DNA of 64,000 nt from Cubamyces lactineus. Its lineage: Eukaryota; Basidiomycota; Agaricomycetes; Polyporales; Polyporaceae. Under the pieces are notes generated by a model, which saw only the letters and a program-made list of their open reading frames with translations, had not been told where the DNA came from and did not search any database. Below, piece after piece: positions 35,118-50,105 of the stretch. How positions within the stretch are numbered: the first letter of the stretch is position 1; the number at the start of each line of letters is the position of its first letter. Location: NCBI GenBank assembly GCA_022376465.1, contig JACDTU010000005.1, forward strand, positions 1,042,001 through 1,106,000, written 5' to 3'. A program made the position numbers and the translations under genes.

Positions 35118-35622
35118 GGTTCGTCCGACATACGATGGCAATTCCGTAAGGCCTCCCGCACGAGAAGGGACCGAAGTGGACTTGTCACACAGAGCTGCGA
35201 TACTGTTTTGACCACAACGTTTCAAAAATTTCAATGCGGTACGCAGACGGCCAATCTCAACATACGCCACATGCATATGAGATGCATACAAGATGTACAA
35301 CAGTTTTTACGTTGATGGCTATAACCGCGACATGTATCAAGCCACCCCTGTGCAGTACGTGTAGCACACCGTTAAGGCTGTCATTGCACGCGTGGAAGTG
35401 TGTAGACGCAGAAGTCCGTGAAGGTGCGGTGTGATACATCGGGAACAGTCATGATTCATGCTCCCATTGCTCTCAAGAGACGGGGAACAACTTTAACGGC
35501 GGGCCAAGAGCGCGAGAATGGTCGTACACCGCAGGTAATGATGGTCATGTTCATGAAGGGCCGAAAGCGTAATGCGGTCATAACCATAAGAAATACAAGC
35601 ATGCGACAGTAGTAGGACGGGC
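35118..35622. other. Intergenic between tRNA-Asp and RPL23
   Basis: About 500 bp between the tRNA and the 3' end of the convergent ribosomal protein gene. No gene or repeat is seen. Confidence 0.35.
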
Positions 35623-36411
35623 TTATACGACAGTACCTGCGTTGGACGCGATACGCGGCCAGAGATCCGCCTGCGGTAAATCGTGAGCACGATGAAACTC
35701 GCTGGGGCTAGAAAAAGACAAGGAACGTACGCATTCTTTTGCGACGGGGCCAGTGATGGCAGAGCCCTTCATCTCACCCTTGGGGTTGACAATAACACCG
35801 GCGTTGTCCTACAGACGCAGTGAATTGAAGATCAACGTATACACCAACATACATGTACACACCTCGAAGTAGAGGAAGACACCGTCTCGCCTGCGCCAAG
35901 CCTTGCGCTGGCGAACAACAACGGCGGGCATGGCTGAACGAGTGCAGTAGCACGTTAGTAAATCATATACCAACGTCCTTCCGGGGATCCGAAGCACCGC
36001 GGATCCCAGGAGATAGAGCAAACAGACGCACTCTTCTTCCTCAGCTCAGGCTTTCCCTTCTTCACGGACGCAACAACCATATCGCCAACACCAGCATCAG
36101 GGAGACGGTTGAGGTGGGAACCGGTGCCGTACGCCTCGATAACGAAGAGGGACTTGGCGCCGCTGTTGTCCGCGCAGTTGAGGACGGCACCAGTGGGCAG
36201 ACCCATGGTCATCCGGAACTTGTTGCCAGAGGCACCCGCACCTGTTCAGCACATCGCGAAAAGATTCATTCAAGGTCAGGGCTAGTCCAAGACGTTAAAG
36301 TGTCGAGAAATCGAGTACGAACCTGATGCGCACAGAATTCAGCATCAGCATTCCGTCAGGACATGGATTCCCTGTTCGCTGAGACATAAGCTACGTACCG
36401 CGTTTCGACAT
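35623..36411 (-). CDS. RPL23: 60S ribosomal protein uL14 (RPL23)
   Basis: Exons 36399-36411, 36032-36241, 35863-35933, 35731-35808 and 35623-35670, 420 nt, 139 aa, the normal length of eukaryotic uL14. The sequence is almost invariant for the family: [95 protein letters not shown]. It is a large-subunit protein at the subunit interface. The first exon is only 13 nt and the first intron is 157 bp, longer than the others (54-98 bp), as is common for fungal ribosomal protein genes. At the exon 2/3 junction the codon becomes Thr (RKKTMPAV). Confidence 0.96.
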
Positions 36412-36924
36412 TTTGCTTGAGGACTTGCTGAAGTTGCTGGTGCCGCTCGATTCGATAGACTACACTAGTACAAGGTTTCCAGTCGGCAATTGCCGAGTAG
36501 GTACTGTACAGTTCATCAGCCTCCCAGTTAGACGCCCATAGACGCCCACGCCCGTACCAGTCCTACCAGCGCATTATGCACAGTGTTGGCATCTCATTAC
36601 TCCAGGCGTTTGCATGCACAATTCACACATATCTGCTACTCGTACACTCCATCATACCCCCTGATAGTGGTAGTTTGCATGGTACATTTCGAGGACTATG
36701 CATCTGAGTATGGCGCCGGTTCCGCTAAGGAAGGGCTGCGTGATGCACTACCACCGTTCTCTCATCCCATGGTGAAGTGCTATATGGTGGATATGGATCA
36801 TCGTGGGATCCGTTCCATTCTACTGATACAACTAACTTTGGTAACGAACTACGCCAGTCATACACGCACAACGTAGCAAGAACTGTCCACTGGAACCCTT
36901 CGGATGATACCTACAAGGCGCGCT
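36412..36924. other. Intergenic: RPL23 promoter and catalase 3' region
   Basis: Both neighbours are on the minus strand. An open plus-strand frame (36583-36876) has no motif. No RNA gene is seen. Confidence 0.35.
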
Positions 36925-38875
36925 TTACACGCCAGAGACCTTGAAACGGACGGCCTCCGCAGCGGGCTTGACCTTGAGGGGCTGCACACGGGGAGCGCCG
37001 ATCGCGTCCGCAATGCGGTCGGAAAGGGTCTGGTCGACAGCAGCGAAGACCGACACTGGAAGCCATCGTCAGTGATTGGAACGTCAGGTACAGAGATGCA
37101 GGATAACGTACGTTGCCTGGCCTTGACCTCGGCGCTCTTCGCGTTCTTGATGTGGACGGCGACGTTGTGGACGAGGTGGTCCCTGTCGGTGTCGCTGAAG
37201 ACCTTCTGCCAGAGCGCACGGGGCTGCTCGAAGTCGACTGGGTATGGAGGGAAAAAGGGGTCCGGTTAATGTCTGAACGAGCATGAAACGCATGATCGAG
37301 CAATGAAACTCACGCTCGGTGATCTCGCTGAGGTCGGCCTGCGCGGCGCCGAGCCAGATCTCGTGCTGGACGTTCTCGTACGCCTTCGCCTTGTACTGTA
37401 GAGGGACGATGCTGCTCTGGTAGTTCGGGCGCGCACCCTGGTTGTTGAACGCCATTGCACCATCCCGCTGGAAGTTCGCAACAGGGGCGATAGGTGCATT
37501 CACTGGCAGCTGGCTATAGTTCACGCCGAGACGGTGCCTACATGACAGCTCAAGTCAGCACGGAACACAATTCGTAACGTGGAGCGTGGAGCAACTCACC
37601 TGTGAGTGTCGGGGTACGAGAAGAGACGGGACTGGAGGACAGGGTCGGCAGAGGGCTCGATACCGGGCACGAGATGCGAAGGCGAGAACGCGGCCTGCTC
37701 AATCTCAGCGAAGTAGTTCTCAACGTTCTTGTTGAGGACAATCTTGCCGACAGGGCGAAGCGGGTATTCCTTGTGCGGCCAGACTTTCGTCAAGTCAAGG
37801 ATATTGTAGCGGAACTTCTCCGCTTGCTCCGCCGTCATGGTTTGCTGTGTGTTCCGCTTTAGCAGCACGCCCCCACTGCACGGAAAAGCGTACATACCAC
37901 ATAGACGGTCCACGATGGGTAGTTGCCCTTCTCGATGTCCTCGAAGAGCGTCTGGATACCGTAGTCGGGGTTCTCACCCGCGAGCTTCCCGGCTTCGTCA
38001 TCCGTGAACGTCTTGAAGCCGCCGTCCTTGCGGACGTGGATCTGGACGTAGACAAACTTGCCGCTGGCGTTCACGAACTTGAAGGTGTGTCCAGAGTAGC
38101 CGTGCATGTGGTGGTAGCCGTTGGGAGTTCCACGGTCCGAGAACAGGATCATGACCTGGTGAATCGACTCTGGGTTTTGCGACAAGTAATCCTGTACAGT
38201 TCCTTGTGAGTCGCCATAAAAGCCTCGTAGGCAATTTCGAACATACCCAGAACATGTCAGCATCCTTGAGGTGAGTCTGCGGGTCACGCTTTTGGGTGTG
38301 GATGAAATGAGGGAACTTGGCCGGGTCACGGATGAAGAACACGGGTGTGTTGTTGAACACCCAGTCGAGGTTGCCCTCCTCCGTCTTGATCTTGATTGCG
38401 AAACCTCTGGGGTCACGAGCGCTGTCCGCAGATCCTGACTCGCCACCGACGGTGGAGAACCGCATGGTGACTGGCGCCTTGGTGCCGACGTTCTTGAAGA
38501 GCGCGGCACAGGTCAAGTCGGTGATGTCATGGGTGACCTCAAAGTATCCGTGTGCACCAGCACCCTTAGCGTGCACGACACGCTCTGGAAACACAATCTC
38601 AACAACAACCCACAGCAACCGAAGAACGCTGGGACTTACCGGGAATACGCTCGCGATCGAAGTGGGCGAGGAGATCAATGTGGTGGAAGTCTAGAAGGAT
38701 CAATCAATATCGCTTGTGTTCCACCTTGACGGAGCGCAGGGAGGAACGTACCTTGGAGGAGCAGGGGCCCAATCTTGCCGATGCGCTGAGCAGCGTAGGG
38801 CTGCGCGACGGGCGCACCGGTCGACGTCGTGTACAGGGCGTTGTCCTGCGTCTTGAACACCTGCTGGGACGGCAT
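36925..38875 (-). CDS. Catalase (haem, small-subunit type)
   Basis: Eight exons: 38752-38875, 38640-38690, 38247-38584, 37898-38191, 37600-37844, 37314-37537, 37112-37237, 36925-37055; 1533 nt, 510 aa, the normal size of small-subunit catalases. It converts hydrogen peroxide to water and oxygen. Catalytic His63 lies in [18 protein letters not shown], the distal Asn at 136 in [14 protein letters not shown], and the haem-ligand Tyr346 in [19 protein letters not shown]-domain sequence follows ([16 protein letters not shown]). There is no signal peptide and the end FKVSGV is not an SKL-type peroxisomal signal, so a cytosolic enzyme is likely. All seven introns are 53-76 bp with GT-AG ends. Confidence 0.95.
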
Positions 38876-40750
38876 GCTGAAGTTCGTAGGAGGAGGGCAG
38901 TATGAGAGAAAGATGAGGGCTGGAGTGCAGCTCGAGGGAGGGCCTGTGCGAATGGGATGCGGGGTATTTGTATGAGAATCGCCCCACGAGCCCCTCTGAG
39001 AGCCCGGCGGCCTGGTTTCAACTGAGCGGCGGAAGGAGACAAGTCAGCAGGTCACGGATCCAGTGAGCGTTGTGTGTGAACATAGCGGCAGGTTCACGTT
39101 GAGTAATAGACACAGAACGTCTATGGCTTCCCGGGGCACCTGCACGTGACGTGCTTAAGCATCCTCTCATGCTTCAGGGGTTTGTAAAGCTCACCTGTGG
39201 GGCCGACAGTTCGGGCTTCGCGATGCGACTGATGTGCCAGTTACCATTGGCACGCAGCGGAAACATGGACTGCGCATGAGATCCATCTCAATGCACGGGG
39301 TCACTGACTGACGGAGGTCAGAAACGTCAAGCCACCTCGGTCGCCTCATGACTGCTGTCTGTGATGATTCCCCACTGCACACCAGCAGCCTATCCACGCA
39401 AAGCAGGGCGCCGATAGCGGCTCGCGGCCTGCGAGGGAGAGTGTCAGCAGGTATTCTTGGAGCAGAGTTGCGGAGCATCGATACCAGATACATTCCCACC
39501 AGCAGCGTGCGAACACATCCAACGAGAATTGGCTGCGATTCCTCCGCACGAAAGTCGCTATGGCACGTCAGAATCACAGAAGACGATCTGTGACAGGGAG
39601 ACCTTGGGGGGTACCTAGACAAGGCCGCGCAGGCGGGGATGATCCCGTGTCCTGCTCATCTGACGAGCTTAACACAGCAAGGACGAACCTAACAGGGCTT
39701 CCTTTGATCACGTTCGTACGGCGCACAATCCAACAAATCGCGCCAAGTCGCGACATACCGCAGACGGCGCGCCACGAGGTGAACGTAGACACGTCTCAGG
39801 AGGACCCGTACGGTATCCTTCCTATCTGGCCCGAGACCAGGCCCTAAGTCGCATCCGCCCGGGCCCGAATGAATGGAGGACCCTTCCTCATATTGAGTTC
39901 GAGCTGAATCTTGCCTAGCCGTGGGGATATGTAGAATGGGGTGATTCGACGGCCCGGAAAGAGTGGGAACAACGCGCCATCTAACCATTAGGTGGACGCG
40001 ATAGCGGGTTGATAGTGACACGTAGAAGAACGTTCGAGCAGCGGTTGTGAGAGTACGTGAGGGAAAGAAGTGAGCTTGTCTCTCCATAATTCCTCCGGAC
40101 AACGAATCAGCCATGAATGGTGGGAGACCTAGCGTAACTTCCAGATTCACTGACGTAGCTTCGCATTGTAACCTGTGGGAGAGGTGAGCGACTGCTCATC
40201 GACTATATGCGGAAGAGTACCTTAGGTCGATCGTCGTAGCACGGGCCGCTCAAGCTGAGACAAGAGGGTACCCGCTGGTACCCGCCGTCGTCGAATACGA
40301 GCAGCCCAAGAATTATATCCGCCGGTGGCGTGGGCGCCTCAATCCCGTCTCTCAGATACCAGCGATGCCATTGGTTGTCTCCTCGCACGCCCAAGGGCAC
40401 ACCAAGCATGTGTTTCAAGAAAGTCAGGAGGTATACATACGTACCACGACGTGGCCATGAATGCCTTAATCGATATATGCGTGTGTTCTTCTGCGTCGAC
40501 GGCGAGCGGCCAACATGCGGTGCTTGCGATGGGTCAAGGCTGATGATACTAAAGAATAACACAACGAGAGACTAGTATACGACCTTGTAGGTACCTTCCC
40601 ATTGAACAGACTGACGTCTTGCAGGCTCCTGACCAGAACAGTGCATGCATGCATAGAGGGGGATGCGCCGTCCTTGAAGGTATCCACTTCAACCTCCTGT
40701 TCCGTATCCGCGAGACTGCGCACGTACCCCTAAGAGAGCAACGAAGTAGT
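38876..40750. other. 1.9-kb stretch without a recognised gene
   Basis: Holds the catalase promoter (about 38876-39100) and the 3' region of SDHB. Frames in the middle (for example 39689-40150 minus) show no motif. No repeat or RNA gene is seen. Confidence 0.35.
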
Positions 40751-41917
40751 TTACTCCGCAGCAAGCTCGAGCTTCATCTTGGCGATGGCAGCAGCGGGGT
40801 TCAAGCCCTTCGGGCAAGTGCGTGCACAGTTGAAGATAGTGTGGCAGCGGTAAAGACTGAGCTCGTTCTGCATCTTTTCCATGCGCTGCGCCTTGTAGGT
40901 GTCCTGTTACTTACGTATGAGAAGCCTGTTGACCATTCATGAAGACAGGAGGCCATACCCGAGAATCCGCCATCCAGCGGTATGCTGCCATCAGGGTCGC
41001 AGGGCCAAGGTACTCATCCTGGTTCCACCAGTAACTGGGGCAAGATGTCGAGCAGCAAGCGCACAGAATGCACTCGTACATGCTGAAGCAGCAGGAGTCA
41101 GATTCGATATTGAACTACCCAGCCCGAGCCATGACGTAACAAAGCGCATATATGCACTTATCACGGAGTTGCTCGGGCGAACAGTGAAAGGAACCCACCC
41201 GTCAAGCTTCCTCCGGTCCTCTGGCGACTGCAGGTGCTCGCTGTTGGCGGGAGGGTTGTCGTTCTTCAGCCAAGGCTCAATAGACTTGTACTGCTTGTAG
41301 AACTGGGTGAGGTCAGGAACAAGGTCCTTGACAATGTACACTACCAAACGGTGAGCACCGGAAAACACCTAGGGGCCAATGCGTACTCACTGTGGGGGAG
41401 AGGGTAAATCTTGGTGTCCTTGGACGAGTTCCTGTCAATTCTGCACAGGCATGCGAGCGTGTTCTGGCCGTTGATGTTCATGGCGCAGGATCCGCAAATA
41501 CCCTCACGGCATGACCGGCGGAAAGTGAGCGTGGGGTCAATCTCGTTCTTGATCTTGATAAGTGCGTCAAGAATCTACGCACACACGAGGGCCCTGTGGT
41601 CAGTCGCAGCTCAGCGCGAGGATGGGATAAAGCCAACACACCATAGGCCCGCACTGGTTCAAGTCGATCGTGTAGCTCTGAAGCGTCGGCTTCTTCGACG
41701 GCTCATCAGGGTTCTAAGTAGTGCGAGTCCATGCTCAGCCTCTCGCTGCACCAGACGCAATACAACGACACTCTAAACATACCCAGCGGTAGATCTTGAA
41801 CTCCTTGTTCAAGACGGGCTTCTGCACGGGCGCGGCCTGCGCGCGCGCCGCCGAGGACGCGAAGCCACGCACAGACCTCCTGAACACACCGGTACGGACA
41901 GCGACGAGAGACTGCAT
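40751..41917 (-). CDS. SDHB: Succinate dehydrogenase iron-sulfur subunit
   Basis: Six exons: 41783-41917, 41642-41713, 41391-41574, 41199-41340, 40959-41082, 40751-40903; 810 nt, 269 aa. It is the complex II subunit in the inner mitochondrial membrane that passes electrons from FAD to ubiquinone. An Arg/Ala/Ser-rich presequence starts the protein ([19 protein letters not shown]). The [2Fe-2S] cysteines are C91, C96, C99 and C111 ([20 protein letters not shown] then AC). The second domain holds C182, C185, C188 and C192 ([11 protein letters not shown]) and C239, C245, C249 ([11 protein letters not shown]). His240, beside the quinone site and the position altered in carboxin-resistant fungi, is the sensitive-type His. 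Intron 4 (116 bp) is the longest. Confidence 0.96.
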
Positions 41918-42628
41918 GGTGATGGTGGTGGTGAGGGTGAGGGTGAAGTGGTAAACGGGGATAGAGAGGGAGAGGAGGAGGGAGACGGCGGCGGAATGGA
42001 CGGTGCACGAGATTGAGGAGGAGGGTTGCATCCGGGCGCGCCAGTTACCCCGGGCCCTTCGGCCGCGTTTCCCCGATCCAATCACGGGCTCCCAATTTCC
42101 TCCGCCTTCCGCCACCGTCCAGATCTCGAACGCAGGCCTTGTCGTCACCGCACGCGGTTATCTCACAGACTCCTCCGCTGCCCGTGTGTTGCTCATAGTC
42201 TCTAGAGAGCATTTATGAGGGGCCGCGAAAGACGAAGACAATATAACAAGCCACCGCGGAGGATTAGGCGAGAATATTATATTCATACAGAATATGTACT
42301 GTACCAGTGTTCGTCGCATAGGAAACATACGAGCTGCTGCAGAAGGGATCCACACGGAGAGACAGGCGCTATCATCAAAGCACAAAACAATTCTAGGACG
42401 ATCCAGATACAATGAGGGGTTGGGGGGATATACACTCGTACGTTCCTGACGGGAGAAGGGAGGGATGTAATGAAGGATGAAGGATGAAGGGGCAGAGAAT
42501 GTGGCCGAGTATACGTCAAGGGGTCGACGATGGGCATAAGCCGGCCAAAGGCGTCATGGCGACATATACTGACAATACCTGTGCTCGACAGAGGGATCCG
42601 TGGGTGTTGAAGAGGGGGATAGGGTATG
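41918..42628. other. Intergenic: SDHB promoter and FHA-RING 3' region
   Basis: About 700 bp. Directly upstream of SDHB the coding strand is pyrimidine-rich (41920-42000), a common fungal leader pattern. An AT-rich patch lies at 42230-42310. No gene is supported. Confidence 0.4.
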
Positions 42629-44368
42629 TCACCGCTTGCGCTTGCCGGGCATAGAGCTGGCACGCTCGATGGCATTGCCGCTACCGTCACTAGACCCGCC
42701 TTCGACTTCGAAGTCGACCTCAGAGTACCCGTTTCCGCGAGCAGGTCCGGGGACGGGGACCGGGGAGCCAGAGTTCTCCCTGATGTCCGCAATGCGGTCG
42801 CCGTCTGGGTATTCTTGCTCGATGGCGAGCATAGAGTTGCTCTCAGGCAACGGTGGCAAGGCAACCACGTCCTCCATTTCGGCGTCCACGTCTTCTGTGA
42901 CGGCCCCAGATACTACGCGAGGGGCATTTCCTCCCGCCGATGGCGGAACACGTCTGGGACGAAGACCGGCGCCGAGGCGGCTGGCACCAGTATCGGCCTC
43001 TACTTCCGTCTCCGCGCCAACGTCACGCTCCCCTCGTTCCCGCTCTCGACTACTCCCGTCGCCGGTGTTGGGGCGGTCGCCAACCGCAGTCATCGCTACC
43101 GCCACAGCGGAGATCGCAGCAGAAGCATCCGCTATCGATATGGCATCGAGGTCCTGGTCGATCTCCACCTCGACGTCTTCCTCTAGATCGGCGAACGTTC
43201 TGCAAAGGGGGCAGGAGAAGGCCGGGTGATTGCTTTCGAGGAGGGGTCTAATGCACTTGTAATGGAACGCATGAGAGCAAGGAGCGATGAACAAGGCTTG
43301 ATGAATCGTCACGCAGAAGAGGCCTGCACGGCGACGATCTCAGCGTTTTGATTAGGGCGAAAGAGGCATAGAAACTCACAGATGCAACAGTCTGGAAGAG
43401 CTGATTTGGCCGCCACCTTCTTTCCGTTGCCAGTCTGCTGGGGTATCGCGATCGCCTTCAGCTGCTTTAAGGCGTTGGCACTGCGGAGGCATGAGAATAT
43501 GCGTGGCAGATCCAGGAAAGGGGACGTACTTGAATGGGTTGGTATGACTTTGCCACTCTCTGTTCACTTCGACCTTGATTTTGACACACTTGTAGATGTC
43601 CTCGGTACCGCCTTGGTAATCAACGCCAAGTTGAAGCAGATCGCCGTCTTTGAGCTCATGGGGGCGCGATTCGTTGTTCGCAGGAGACAGGCGGACGTGG
43701 TTGAGGAACGTTCCGCTGCTGGACTTTGTATCTCTGATAAAGAACTTGCCTCCGGCTTCGACCCAGATCTCCGCATGCGCACGGGACACGACCTTGCTCT
43801 TGAACGCCAGCTTGTTCGAGCCCATGGCGTTGGCCGCAGCGAGCCCTAGTCCAGAGCGATCCGTGAAGCGACCGATGCGCAGTGGAGGGTCCCCCTCGCG
43901 GACATCGCGAGAGATGGGGTCGAACCGGAGAGACCGGCGCGAGTCGATATGGGGAACCAGACGGATGCGGTGAGCTGGTCCAGTGCCTGGAGCAGGTGCA
44001 TGCGAGTGCGAGGAGGACGCCGCAGGGCCAGTGACGGTGCGCGCGACGGCTACAGCGGGGGCTTGGGAGGGGGCAGCGCTGACGGTGCCGGCGGAGCGTC
44101 GCCTACGGAGCATCTGAGAGAAGCCGGGGGTCGAGTTGGACTGAGATACGGAGGGCTGGAGGTTTGAGGAGGCGGCTGCTGGACGACGGCGATGGCCTGA
44201 GGAGTGGTCTGCAGGGGGGATGGCGGGAGGTGGAGAGTCTCTGGTGGATTGGTCGTGGGGTGGAGAGGGGTGCGACTGGGAGGTGCCGCGGGGCCTACCG
44301 CGAAGAAAGGAACCTAAGATGGACTGCCGGGCAGAGGGCGAGGCATCACCTATTGTTATTGGGTCCAT
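42629..44368 (-). CDS. FHA and RING domain E3 ubiquitin ligase (Dma1/Chfr-like)
   Basis: Exons 43530-44368, 43380-43480 and 42629-43323 (introns 49 and 56 bp), 1635 nt, 544 aa from the ATG at 44368. A Ser/Pro-rich N-terminus (ILGSFLRGRPRG) leads to an FHA domain: PLRIGRFTDR, then SRAHAEIWVEAGGKFFIRDT and SSSGTFLNHVRLSP, with the Arg, Ser and His of the phosphothreonine pocket. The RING finger spans about 311-354 (CCICLFC, APCSHAFHYKCIRPLL, SCPLCR). The C-terminal 190 residues are acidic and disordered. The FHA-then-RING order is that of fungal Dma1/Dma2 and animal CHFR, mitotic checkpoint ligases that restrain septation or mitotic exit; this role is by family. The frame is open to another ATG at 44674, but the extra 102 residues look like leader sequence, so I prefer 44368. 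Confidence 0.85.
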
Positions 44369-45098
44369 GGATGTTGGGGGGAATGTGTTGTGTTCGTCGT
44401 CGGGGACGGCGTTGTTGTTGTCGGCGGGGACGTCGTGGAAAAGTGGGAGAGGGTTGAGCTGGATGTTACGGCGAATCCTCGATCTCGCCCAAGCTCCGAC
44501 TCCTGGCGGTTTGGCGCCGTCAGCCGCTCTCGGCCTGCACTCGTCCCTTGCCGTCTTGGATTCGGTCACAGTGCCAGTCTTGCCCATCTTCGCCTTTCTG
44601 AGCTCTCCCGCTCTGCCTCCCTCGCACCGTCCTTTTCTCTTCTCCTTCCCCCACCCTTCACTTTTCCCATTCATCGTATCTCAGGCTGTGTTCTCCAGCA
44701 CATCATGATATCCTCGCCGTAGCCGTCCATCTTGATGTCCCCGCATAGCTCGATGGGCATGCACTTTGCGCGTGCCGCCTAAATGAACGTCGGACGCCCG
44801 CAGCTGCCAAACGTCCATTGTATGGAAGCCCGGTCCTCGAGCCAATGGTATCCGCAACTCCCACACCGGACGCAGTCTGCGCCAGTGGCGGTCCGAGCGC
44901 ATTTGATCAGGAACCGCTTTCCTTTCTCCGACTCCGTGTGCGTTTGCGGCCACACCACACCCTCTCCTCGAGCGTAACAGCCCACTGTATTGTTTCGCTC
45001 CATAATACAAGTACAAGACAACAGCAAACCGGCCAGTGTCCTGGCCTCTGAAACCCTTTTCATACGAGGCAGCGCTCCGCCTCTCATCCCCGAGCTCC
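44369..45098. other. Intergenic between FHA-RING start and CDH end, with a doubtful Cys-rich frame
   Basis: The FHA-RING promoter and CDH 3' region. On the minus strand a frame from ATG 45003 to a stop at 44671 is broken by one TAG (44779-44781) and is Cys-rich (CARTATGADCVRCGSCGYHW); both sides of the stop look protein-like. Other frames here are also open, so it is not called as a gene. Confidence 0.3.
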
Positions 45099-48270
<3,172 letters not shown>

Positions 48271-50105
48271 GGTGGGCGGCCGCAGCGTCGTCCTCACTGC
48301 GCAATCCTTGATATTTTGCTCTTTATACGGACGGTCGTGTTACCCAAGGCTTTGGTATTGCGAGGAAGACCCGAGAGAGCAGAGGATTGAGGCCATCTGG
48401 TCCGCGACCCGTGAGCTATTCATGGGTATCGCCGTCGGCCACAAGAGTATTGGGAAGGGGTAAGCGTTGACGCCAGGGAACCAAGAAACTGCGACCAGAC
48501 GACAGCGCGCGCAAACGGGAAGAATTCGGACGTCATTCCGCGCTCGTGACCGCGATTCAGGTGTCGATGGAGGGGCAGTATCGAAGCAAACTTCCGAGGA
48601 TTATCAGGAAGGCGCAGAAAGCCGCGTCGGTCATCGGTACACTCCATAGGTGTGTTGTGAACAGAACAACTTCCATCATCAGTACGGGCGTTGTTGTCTG
48701 CCGCCCAATGACATTGCCGCTGTTTGGTGACCGAGGATGCGCCGATCGTCCATCCGAGGAGGTCTTGGGTCATCGGAGCACAGATGCGCGTCGTTCCGGT
48801 AGAATAGCGATTACGCGAAGCACTGCGGGGGAGGAGATGTCTATCGGACACGCCGGAGGCGAGTCTTACGGGGGAGCGGTCCCGTACCCCACCCCCACAA
48901 TGCAATGGAAGACTGCTGCCATTGGCTGACTCCTATGATAGCACCCATGAGCATACAAGGCACCAGGCATCCTATGTCAACTAGGCGCTTCATATAATTA
49001 GTATTGCCAGCGGATCGAATGCCATGTACTCATTAGATGTCTCAATTCTCCGCGGCCAATGGCGAGTGGTACTCACATGTAGTACTAGCGATCATCCTGA
49101 CCATTATTATTGCCTTCGCCATATGCACCACACTTCAGACAAACAAGGTTTGATAGTGGCCTAGAGGTGTATGCTCGCGTATTATCGCACTTGCGTAAGA
49201 CGCTCAGACGTTCGACGAGCGCCAAGCGTTGGCCCATCAAGACGTTGTTTGGCAAGAGCTTTAGAACCTAACAGTAACAAATAAGACCATACTACTTGTA
49301 TCGTTCATCGTAGACGGCCGCCCTGCATAAGCTTAAGTTTACGACTACGCCATTGCCCGTAGCTTACTACCGATACAAGCACACGTGATGATTCCTTACC
49401 CTTTACTCACTATCTTAACTTACGAGGAGAGCTCTAGCAGGATTCAACATTAAGCTCCTGCCGTGTAGTAAATGTACCTGCGTCTAGCTGTCCTAAACAT
49501 ACCACTATCCAATTGTGTGCGAACCACATGCATACGTGAAGGCAAATGTTCAACGATATAGGCGCAGAATGATCTTCTGCCGCCAAATGCGGCGATACTT
49601 ATCCAGGTTGGGCCTCGAAATCGGTCGCTATAGACAGCTGAAAGAGGATACCCGCAGCCCCTTCGGCTCTCGACTAGTTGGTCTCCATGTCTAGGTATAG
49701 ATATTGCCGACGCGTAGTGCAATCTACGCGACGAGCGGAGGCCATTGTTCGACGAGTTGAGCGTTGCGGACGGGTGGTAGAAAGCGAGCGTCTGGGCGTG
49801 GGGAACGAGCGCCTAGTCGGTTTCCATCCTGCCTGCACTTGCTCTGCGCTGTTCTGCCTGGCTGGCGTCCATCCCGCAAGAGGTCTCCCGTGTTTGCTTC
49901 GGGTTGGGCCCATTTCTTCCTCTACATACGCCCTCAAGCACCCAGAGTGACTCAGAACGCGTCCTTCCTTTCACTTTCTCCTTTCTCCAAGTTCTGAACA
50001 ACCACCGACCCGGTCCTCCGTTGCTTGTCCTCGCCTAAGTAGCCGGAGCACTCGTTTTCCCCCTTTTTTTCCTTTTCTCTCCCCCTCTCTCCACACTTCG
50101 GGCAC
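48271..50105. promoter_or_regulatory. Shared upstream region of divergent CDH and Spg1/Tem1 genes
   Basis: A 1.8-kb interval between two divergent genes (CDH starts at 48270 on minus, the GTPase at 50106 on plus). On the CDH side a TATA-like sequence (tataaag on minus) lies at about 48320-48326. Just before 50106 the plus strand is strongly pyrimidine-rich (about 50050-50096), a typical fungal leader. No gene or repeat is recognised between. Confidence 0.45.

Noticed and set aside
36242..36398. C/D-box snoRNA inside the RPL23 first intron
   Set aside because: Several CTGA tetramers occur but no proper RTGATGA C box paired with a terminal stem.
44369..44674. Upstream ATG (44674) as start of the FHA-RING protein
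   Set aside because: The 102 extra residues are compositionally like untranslated leader and have no motif; the sequence from 44368 looks like an ordinary N-terminus. Not excluded.
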